Shown here: positions 34,152-39,819 of the stretch, piece by piece
How positions within the stretch are numbered: the first letter of the stretch is position 1
Layout of the letters: each line of letters opens with the position of its first letter
Source of the DNA: Bordetella parapertussis
GTDB lineage: Bacteria; Pseudomonadota; Gammaproteobacteria; Burkholderiales; SG8-41
Direction of reading: 5' to 3'
Length of the DNA: 39,819 bases
Assembly: GCA_945906935.1 (NCBI GenBank)
Contig: CAMDSO010000024.1
Coordinates: 1-39,819, forward strand
The notes under the pieces: generated by a model
Databases searched by the model: none
Seen by the model: only the letters and a program-made list of their open reading frames with translations
Told to the model about the DNA's origin: nothing
Position numbers and translations under genes: made by a program

Positions 34152-34637
34152 GCCGGGGGTGGCCCGGCAGCCAGTTACTTTTCTTGCTTCGCCAAGAAAA
34201 GTAACCAAAAGAAGGCGACCCCTGGTGAACCGGCCCTACGGGCTTCCCTGCGTTACTCAACGTGCCGGGCGGCTGCGGAACTCGTCCTTGCCGCTATGCG
34301 GCAAGGACTCAGACAGTCCTCGCCGAAATCTCCCGGCTCGTTTGCGTTACTCGGCGGCTCACAAGGGGAAAACAGCGAAAACCCATAGCAAGAGGCAACT
34401 GCAGGCTTGATTCTAGGTTCCCCTGAGAGCCGCCGCGCAGCGCAGGCCCATCGGGGGAAGTCGGCGAGCACTGTCTGAGTCCTCGCGGTTTCACCGCTAG
34501 GACGAGTTGCGCAGCCGCCCGATGGGGCGAGCAGCGCAGGGCAGTCCGAAGGACCGGTGAACCGGGGCGGCCTTCTCTTTGCTTACTTTCTCTTGGCCGG
34601 CCAAGAGAAAGTAAGTAGCTGCCGGGCTACCCCCGGC
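34152..34637. repeat. ~490-bp near-palindromic intergenic element
   Basis: The whole element reads nearly the same on both strands about a centre near 34400 (CTGCAG). Matching parts include the ends GCCGGGGGT (34152) and ACCCCCGGC (to 34637), GGACTCAGACAGT on each arm, GGCGGCTGCG on each arm, and CGGCGGCTC near the centre. Each arm has its own hairpin near the end: GTTACTTTTCTTG with CAAGAAAAGTAAC (34174-34205) on the left, and a perfect 34-bp palindrome (34582-34615, centred on GGCCGGCC with CTTTCTC/GAGAAAG arms) on the right. The short frames inside are by-products of the symmetry. It looks like a dispersed family repeat, but only one copy is in the window. Confidence 0.85.
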
Positions 34638-34683
34638 GAACTTGATCTTGAAGCACCGCGTCACCCAAATCAAAAACACATCC

Positions 34684-34710
34684 GGCGCAATGCGCTGCGC
34701 TTAGTGCGCC
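34684..34710. repeat. REP-like palindrome GGCGCAATGCGC...TGCGCC
   Basis: GGCGCAATGCGC and GCGCTTAGTGCGCC form an imperfect palindrome followed by CTACA. This sequence style is a very common dispersed intergenic repeat in proteobacteria. It lies after the large near-palindrome and before the convergent membrane-protein gene. Confidence 0.6.
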
Positions 34711-34767
34711 CTACATCCTATCCACGGCCAACGCGCAGCCCCGCACATCAATCTGCAAAATCGCTGA

Positions 34768-36357
34768 TTAACGCGAAGGAGCGGAAACCTCCACACCTTC
34801 CGCCCCCTTGAACTGCACCAAGGGCTCCGCGATCACCGACAGACTGATCGCTGTATAAACAATCATCAAAAGCGTCAACGGAATCGAGGCAATCACCGCC
34901 CGCCGCGGGGTGCCGTATTCGCGCAGCGCCACGCGGTGCGCAAGCCAGACGGAAATGACGTGGCCGATGACGATCGAGCTGATGGCCACGTACCAGGTGA
35001 TGCGCGCGTCGATGATGCCGATGTCGGGTTCGAAACCTGCGCTGCCGAACAGGTCCCATTTCCAGCCGAGCGGATCGGAGGCCAGCGGGATCATCAGCTG
35101 TCCCTGGATCAGCAGGTTGGCGAAATTATGTGCGACCAGATAGGCGACGGCGATCGGCACCAGCGTCAGCACAAAGAGCCTGGCAATGGTGCGCGGACTG
35201 CGGCCGCCGGCGAAGTGGCGGGTGATCGCACAGATCAGCAGGTAGGCGGCGAGAAACAGCAACCACGTGGCGATGAGGCCGATGCTGCCGGTGAAGTAGC
35301 CGCCGTCGTCGGCCCAGTGCGGAAAGCGCGCGTTGAGCGCGCGTTGTGTGATCGACCAGAGTTGTCCGCCGAGCAGGCCGTCAAACAGCACGGTCGAGAG
35401 CATCGCGATGACAAAGGCCACGGTGCCGGTCGGTGGCGCTGCAGCCCCCGTCAGCGCGCGGCCCCAGGGTCGCAAGGCGATCTCGCGATCGCTGCCGGCT
35501 TCCAGCGCGACCGGCGCGAAGCGGCCGAGGGTGGCGAAATAGACGGCGAATACATCGGCGTTACGTTGCCACTGCTCACGTCCGAAGAACAGCATGCCGC
35601 CGAGTGTGAACGCGCTCCAGCACAGCGCGACGGTGGCGATATGCGACGGGATCGAAGCCTTCAGATAAATCACTTCAAACCATGAGAACAGCAGCAGCAG
35701 GAAGGCCGCCGGCCAGACACCGAGAGCTTCAGGGTATTGCCAGTGCAGGGCGATGCCGTCGCTGCGGCCGCAGCGACGTGCAAGGGCCTCGGCCAGATCG
35801 AACAGCGTGCGCCAGGGGTCGAAGGCCGGCCACAGATTGCCAACACAGGCGACCGTCAGCGAAAGGCCGATCCACCAGATCAGCCAGACCAGCGTCGGCG
35901 TGATGTTGGCCTCTGGGCTGCGCGAGCCGTAGAGCCCGGCGATGATGGCGATGACGAATAACGTGAGCCCGATGATGCGCGCCACCACACGCAGCGCTGG
36001 CAGCAGCGCGCCGGCCGAAAGAACAAACGACTGTGCCGCAGCGTGGCCGGGGCGGGCGCGCGCGAACAATGCCGCTGCCACGAACGAGAGGGCGACCACC
36101 GCGGCACCGCCTGCCATGAAATAGGTCAAGGGTGCCGGCAGGTCGTAACGTTCGCCAAAGGCGTGTGCGAACGCCGTCAGAGGCAGGCCGGCGAGCGCGA
36201 TGCATGCGATCAGCCAACGCGTGCATTCCCGTCGTCCCGCGTGCTTCGCGTGAGTGCGGCGCGTTTTTAACGCTTGCGCATCAAAGGCGGCGTCATCACG
36301 CCGAGCCTCAGTTGTGCCGCAGTACGAGTAGTCCGGCGTGCTGCGGCGTAGTTTCAC
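34768..36357 (-). CDS. Multipass membrane protein (family annotated fenitrothion hydrolase-like)
   Basis: A ~529-residue inner-membrane protein with about ten to twelve hydrophobic helices. The start HAFGERYDLPAPLTYFMAGG and following hydrophobic stretch match a membrane family that I recall being annotated after fenitrothion hydrolase FedB; the true role of most members is unknown. The start is taken as the GTG at 36357, which overlaps the stop of the cupredoxin-like gene (GTGA), so the two are translationally coupled. The first ~65 residues before the first helix are polar and poorly conserved in look, so a later start is possible. Pairing with a periplasmic cupredoxin hints at metal or redox chemistry at the membrane; this is inference. 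Confidence 0.72.
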   Translation of the reverse strand: MKLRRSTPDYSYCGTTEARRDDAAFDAQALKTRRTHAKHAGRRECTRWLIACIALAGLPLTAFAHAFGERYDLPAPLTYFMAGGAAVVALSFVAAALFARARPGHAAAQSFVLSAGALLPALRVVARIIGLTLFVIAIIAGLYGSRSPEANITPTLVWLIWWIGLSLTVACVGNLWPAFDPWRTLFDLAEALARRCGRSDGIALHWQYPEALGVWPAAFLLLLFSWFEVIYLKASIPSHIATVALCWSAFTLGGMLFFGREQWQRNADVFAVYFATLGRFAPVALEAGSDREIALRPWGRALTGAAAPPTGTVAFVIAMLSTVLFDGLLGGQLWSITQRALNARFPHWADDGGYFTGSIGLIATWLLFLAAYLLICAITRHFAGGRSPRTIARLFVLTLVPIAVAYLVAHNFANLLIQGQLMIPLASDPLGWKWDLFGSAGFEPDIGIIDARITWYVAISSIVIGHVISVWLAHRVALREYGTPRRAVIASIPLTLLMIVYTAISLSVIAEPLVQFKGAEGVEVSAPSR

Positions 36358-36728
36358 TGCGGCCGGACTTCCAGCGTGGCGAGTGGTGGACCATGATGGT
36401 CGCCGGCTTTCGCTTTGGCGTTTTCGGCATGCCACTCAAAGCGGAAGCGACCGGTGGCGCGGGCGTTGAAGGCGAGTTCCACCGGGGCGCCAGGGGCTAG
36501 ATGGGCTTCCATTTTGTAAGCGTGCAGATGCAGGCTGCCGGCGCTATCACTGCTCACGCGTAGTTTCACCATGGTGCCCTTGTCGACACGGATCAGCCGC
36601 TGTTCTTTGGGCACGTTGCCGTTAGTGATCGTCAGGTCAAACAATTTTTCCGCGATTTCGGCGGCCTGCGCCAACGGCAGCCAGGCATTGGCGAGTATAC
36701 AAAGAGTCAGCAACAGCAGTTTGCGCAT
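36354..36728 (-). CDS. Periplasmic cupredoxin-like protein
   Basis: A 124-residue exported protein with a signal peptide (MRKLLLLTLCILANAWLPLAQAA). The mature part is a beta-rich cupredoxin-like (EfeO/CopC-style) domain: FDLTITNGNVPKEQRLIRV, SLHLHAYKMEAHLAPG and a closing FRFEWHAENAK...LATLEVRP. His67, His69, His75, His100, His111 and His112 could bind metal, but the Cys ligand of blue-copper proteins is missing. It is followed, with a 4-base overlap, by a multipass membrane protein, a pairing I believe recurs in other genomes. A job as metal or small-ligand carrier for that membrane protein is inferred. Confidence 0.72.
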   Translation of the reverse strand: MRKLLLLTLCILANAWLPLAQAAEIAEKLFDLTITNGNVPKEQRLIRVDKGTMVKLRVSSDSAGSLHLHAYKMEAHLAPGAPVELAFNARATGRFRFEWHAENAKAKAGDHHGPPLATLEVRPQ

Positions 36729-36769
36729 TGTCGATTCTCCGCTTTTCGCTTTTCACTTTTCGCTTTTCG

Positions 36770-38446
36770 TTATTTGGCTTCGTAAACGATCCGGCCACCG
36801 GCCATGGTCATGACTGGTTTGATGTTGAGGATATCATCGAGCGCTACGGTCATGTAATCACGGTCGAGCACCACGAGGTCGGCGAGTTTTCCAGGCTCCA
36901 GCGTGCCAAGCTCCTTTTCCATGAACAGCAGATAAGCGTTTGAGCGCGTGTGCGCGATCAGCGCCTCTTCCCGCGTCAGCAGTTGATCGTAGGCCTTGAT
37001 CGATGGAAAAATCCGGCCGGCGGTGTATTCCCAGATGGTGTGGAAGGGGTTGATGGTGGCGACGATGGTGCCGTCGGAGCCGAGGCCCCAGGGAATGCCG
37101 CTGTCCTGAATCATGCGCGCCGGCGGCCGGTCGCCACCGACCATTTTCGGCTTCACCGTGTGATTGTGCAGTGCGATCACCCAGCCTGCGCGTTTGGCGC
37201 GTTCGAGGAGTTCTGGAGTGATCCATTCGACGTGGGCGAGCACCCATCGAAGGTCACGGATCGGATACTGTTTGGCAATCTCGTCGCCCATGTCGATTAG
37301 CTTGCGGATGGTGGTGTCCACGGCGGTATGTTCGTGGATCTGCCATTTGTATTGCGCGGCGGCGGTGGCCAGGATGCGGAACTGCTCGTAGTGTTCTTCG
37401 GCGAACACCTGTTTGGGCAGAAATGCCGAATCGTGCACCGGGCCGTAGACATGCTCACCCATGCCGAGCACACCCAGCCAGTGGTTGCGGCTCAACGGTT
37501 TCTCGCTGCGGATCATGTCGAGCACGCGCGGCACTTCCTTCGGTGTGCGGATGTAGTACTGCAGCGGGTAATAAACGCGCACCGTGAGGTCGTTGTTTTT
37601 CAGCAGACGTTCGAGCGGTTCGTAGGGGCCATCGAGATAGCCCATATCGTAGACGGTGGTGAGGCCCAGCGCATTGAGTTGGGTATTGAAATCCTGCACT
37701 TCGCGCATGCGCCGCGGCATATCGTTGACCACCCACTCCTCGATACCGTCGTACTCGCTGCCGGCCTTGCCGGCAGGCGCTTCTTCGGTGGCGGCGCGCG
37801 GCATGTACTTCAGTGCCGCATACAGCACCTTGCGGCCGTCGAAGTTACTGGTGCGTACATGGGCGGAGCCCTTGTAGAGGTTGCCAATGGCCGGTGCGAT
37901 CAGTTTGATCGCCGGCGTGTTCATATAAAAATCCGAATAGGTCTTCTGAATGTAGACCGGGTTATGTGGGGCCGCAGCGTCAAGTTCCTCCTGCGTGAAG
38001 CCGCCCGGTTTGTCGGCGAACTGTTGTTCATGCCAGCCGCCCAGCACGAAGACCCATTTGCCTGATTCGCTGCCGGGGCCGAGTGCCTTGGCGCGAGCGG
38101 CGATTTTTTCCAGCGCTTCCCTGCGCGAGAGCACGCCTTCGAGCCGCAGTTCATAGGGCATGAAGTTGGAGCCGCGCAGGTAATGCAAATGGTTGTCGAT
38201 GAGGCCGGGGATGACGGTGCGGCCCTTGAGATCGGTCTGCACGGTGCGGCTGTCAGCGAGCGTGCGTATTGTCGCGTTGCTACCAACGGCGACGATGCGT
38301 TCACCGCGGATGGCAATCGCTTGCGCGGTGGAAAACTTTTCATCAACGGTGAGAATTTTTCCGTTGTAGAGAATGCGATCGGGTGATTGCGCTGCAACGA
38401 CAGATGGCAACAACAGCGCGAGGCACAACAGCACTAATTTTTGCAT
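36770..38446 (-). CDS. Exported amidohydrolase (YtcJ/NfdA-like, amidohydrolase 3 family)
   Basis: A ~558-residue metal-dependent amidohydrolase of the YtcJ/NfdA branch (amidohydrolase 3 family) with a signal peptide (MQKLVLLCLALLLPSVVAAQ). DRILYNGKILTVDEKF opens the small beta-domain; GLIDNHLHYL gives the metal-binding H86-x-H88. Later parts are HEHTAVDTTIRKLID, ALHNHTVKPKM and GLGSDGTIVATINPFHTIWE, with the catalytic Asp in GSDG, and LGTLEPGKLADLVVLDRDYM at the end. Related enzymes cleave amides or formamides; the substrate is not known. ATG 38446 has GGGAG about 6 nt upstream; the longer frame lacks a signal peptide at its start. Export is unusual for the wider superfamily but common in this branch. 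Confidence 0.88.
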   Translation of the reverse strand: MQKLVLLCLALLLPSVVAAQSPDRILYNGKILTVDEKFSTAQAIAIRGERIVAVGSNATIRTLADSRTVQTDLKGRTVIPGLIDNHLHYLRGSNFMPYELRLEGVLSRREALEKIAARAKALGPGSESGKWVFVLGGWHEQQFADKPGGFTQEELDAAAPHNPVYIQKTYSDFYMNTPAIKLIAPAIGNLYKGSAHVRTSNFDGRKVLYAALKYMPRAATEEAPAGKAGSEYDGIEEWVVNDMPRRMREVQDFNTQLNALGLTTVYDMGYLDGPYEPLERLLKNNDLTVRVYYPLQYYIRTPKEVPRVLDMIRSEKPLSRNHWLGVLGMGEHVYGPVHDSAFLPKQVFAEEHYEQFRILATAAAQYKWQIHEHTAVDTTIRKLIDMGDEIAKQYPIRDLRWVLAHVEWITPELLERAKRAGWVIALHNHTVKPKMVGGDRPPARMIQDSGIPWGLGSDGTIVATINPFHTIWEYTAGRIFPSIKAYDQLLTREEALIAHTRSNAYLLFMEKELGTLEPGKLADLVVLDRDYMTVALDDILNIKPVMTMAGGRIVYEAK

Positions 38447-38510
38447 GACTCTCCCTCTATTTTTTATTCGAGTTTGTGGACCGCCGGTTCGCATCTTTGG
38501 CGGTTGATGG

Positions 38511-39527
38511 CTAGTAATAGGAAATGGTTTCGATACCGCTGCCGCCTTCAAACCAGCCGCTGATGGCGCGTTGTTCAAGATCAACTGCGGTGACGATGCC
38601 GCTGTCGTGGCTGGCGATCAGCACCGAGCGATTGTCCTGCGCAAACGCTGATCCCATCGGGCCCTTGGCGAGGATCATCACCGTCTGCTTGCATAGGTTG
38701 CCGGTGTCCATCACATGCACGGTGGCCGAGGCGTAGTTAGTGACGATCAAAAAACGTCCGTCGGGCGAAAAACGCGGCCGCATCAGCCGGCTGCGTTTCG
38801 GGTGCGAAGGTGGCACGCCGTCGAGTGGCACGCGGGCAACCAGACGGTCGCTGACGGCGTCGATCACGTGCAGGTCGCCGCTGGCGTTGTCGGCGGTGAC
38901 CACATGGCGGCCGTCGGGCGAGGCGGTAATGCCTTCACTGCCGTGGGGTAGTGTGAGAGTGGTGGTGAATTTTCGTTGCAGTACATCGAACACGCCGAGA
39001 TCGTCGCCTTTGTTGGAAACATAGATCTTGGCGGCGTCGGGTGTCATCGAGATGAAATGGCTGCCGGTCGAGCCGGTATCCCAGGCCGCTTCGATCTTTC
39101 CGCTCGCCGGGTCGATGCACAGCAGTTTGGCCGCCGAGTCGCAGCCGACCCAGAGGCGGCCGCTGGCGTCGAACATCATGCCGTGCGGTGCAAAGAAAGG
39201 TTCGACGGAAATGGTGCCGGTGCGTTGCATTGATTCAAGGTCATAGACCTCGATCGATTTTCCCGGCTCCGGGTTGTTGCCGAAGATGCCCATGCCGTAA
39301 ATCGACACGCAGGCAAAACGGTGGTCGGGCGAGATCGCCAGTTCATGCGGAAATTTCGCGGTATCAATCGCCTTGATTTCGGCGTGGCTTATAGCGTCGT
39401 AGAAACGTACCTTGGCGGCAAGTTTGTCGACCGCAATGATGGCGCGCGCGCCGGAGGTGTTATTGATATCGCGCGAGACGCTGTGTGCGGCCACCGACAC
39501 GGCGGCATTGCTGGAGCTGGTTGTCAT
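38511..39527 (-). CDS. YncE-like seven-bladed beta-propeller protein
   Basis: A 338-residue beta-propeller with YVTN-type repeats: PHELAISPDHRFACVSIYG, FAPHGMMFDASGRLWVGCDS, HFISMTPDAAKIYVSNKGDD, EGITASPDGRHVVTADNASG, MRPRFSPDGRFLIVTNYASA and GSAFAQDNRSVLIASHDSG. Such proteins bind ligands or partners; no enzyme motif is seen. Unlike many relatives it has no signal peptide at this start. It lies 64 bases upstream of the amidohydrolase and downstream of a Bug receptor on the same strand, so the three may form an uptake-and-hydrolysis operon. Confidence 0.8.
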   Translation of the reverse strand: MTTSSSNAAVSVAAHSVSRDINNTSGARAIIAVDKLAAKVRFYDAISHAEIKAIDTAKFPHELAISPDHRFACVSIYGMGIFGNNPEPGKSIEVYDLESMQRTGTISVEPFFAPHGMMFDASGRLWVGCDSAAKLLCIDPASGKIEAAWDTGSTGSHFISMTPDAAKIYVSNKGDDLGVFDVLQRKFTTTLTLPHGSEGITASPDGRHVVTADNASGDLHVIDAVSDRLVARVPLDGVPPSHPKRSRLMRPRFSPDGRFLIVTNYASATVHVMDTGNLCKQTVMILAKGPMGSAFAQDNRSVLIASHDSGIVTAVDLEQRAISGWFEGGSGIETISYY

Positions 39528-39555
39528 GGCAGGTGGCCCGATGGTTACCGTGGGT

Positions 39556-39819
39556 TTACTGGGGTTGCAGCCCGATCTTGCGGATCAGTGTGCCCATGCG
39601 TTCATGGCTTTCGCGGACGATACGGCCGAGATCTTCCGCGCTCGAGCCGATCGGGTCGAGTGCGCTCTCACGCAGTCTTTCGCGCGTAGCCGGATCGTTG
39701 ACCGCTTTGACCGCTTCGGCGTTGAGCTTGTCGATGATCGGCTTCGCTGTGCCCTTGGCGGCAAACAGGCCGGCCCAGGTGAAGTATTCAAAGCCCGGCA
39801 CGCCGGCTTCAGCGATGGT
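39556..39819 (-). CDS. Bug/TctC-family solute receptor, C-terminal part
   Basis: The C-terminal ~87 residues of a second Bug/TctC periplasmic receptor; the frame is open to the window edge (TIAEAGVPGFEYFTWAG at its visible start), so the GTG at 39801 is internal. The ending AKPIIDKLNAEAVKAVNDPATRERL...LGRIVRESHERMGTLIRKIGL is typical: a domain-2 helix pair. It is upstream of the propeller and amidohydrolase genes on the same strand, 28 bases before the propeller start, and probably co-transcribed with them. It may deliver the compound that the amidohydrolase acts on, which is inference. Confidence 0.88.
   Translation of the reverse strand, partial: TIAEAGVPGFEYFTWAGLFAAKGTAKPIIDKLNAEAVKAVNDPATRERLRESALDPIGSSAEDLGRIVRESHERMGTLIRKIGLQPQ

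Noticed and set aside
34072-34679. Several short frames inside the repeat cluster
   Set aside because: They mirror each other because the DNA is near-palindromic; no start sites or protein-like composition.
34936-35685. 249-residue + strand frame opposite the membrane-protein gene
   Set aside because: Gln/Arg/Asp-rich shadow of hydrophobic codons on the minus strand.
1-39819. CRISPR array, rRNA or complete tRNA gene
   Set aside because: No regular spaced direct repeats, rRNA motifs or full tRNA cloverleaf were found on either strand by eye.

Overview
The window looks like chromosome of a betaproteobacterium (Burkholderiales-like). This is inferred from two Bug/TctC solute receptors, an AtuA-family cluster and the gene style, not from a marker gene. 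It has two visibly different halves. The left part (about 1-17.7 kb) is richer in A+T and holds a type VI secretion system (T6SS). The right part (about 19-39.8 kb) is GC-rich and holds ordinary metabolic and envelope genes.

Left part: one + strand gene train, tssC (5'-truncated by the window edge) - hcp - tssE - tssF - tssG - tssH/clpV - vgrG - MORN-type repeat protein - DUF4280/PAAR-like protein - small membrane protein. It encodes the sheath large subunit, tube, baseplate, sheath-recycling ATPase and spike, followed by a probable spike-loading/effector cassette. The membrane-complex genes (tssJKLM) and tssA/B are not in the window. The 184-bp tssC-hcp gap can fold into a long branched hairpin. 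Facing this train is an unrecognised minus-strand module: two paralogous ~185-residue proteins and a 1295-residue coiled-coil protein with a low-complexity Ala/Ser/Pro/Gly tail. I regard this module as the best candidate for something undescribed.

Junction (about 16.5-18.9 kb and 22.2-22.3 kb): a decayed region with an IS1595-type transposase broken by two nonsense codons, a 3' half of a tRNA-Lys-like gene with no 5' half, a secreted protein of unknown function and a decayed ihfB-like gene. A second, much weaker tRNA-3'-half-like sequence followed by a strong hairpin lies at 22.25-22.33 kb. Together these suggest the edge of an integrated island.

Right part: a CDGSH iron-sulfur protein; an AtuA-type pair followed by a Bug receptor; several small secreted or membrane proteins, one frameshifted; a J-domain protein; a glycine-zipper envelope protein; three glycosyltransferases (GT11, GT2 and SPINDLY/GT41) with an MBL-hydrolase remnant between two of them; a CocE-type hydrolase; a quinone oxidoreductase preceded by an octamer repeat; an amidase; a TrmO-type tRNA methyltransferase; a ~490-bp near-palindromic intergenic element; a cupredoxin-like/membrane protein pair; a secreted amidohydrolase; a beta-propeller protein; and a Bug receptor cut by the right edge.
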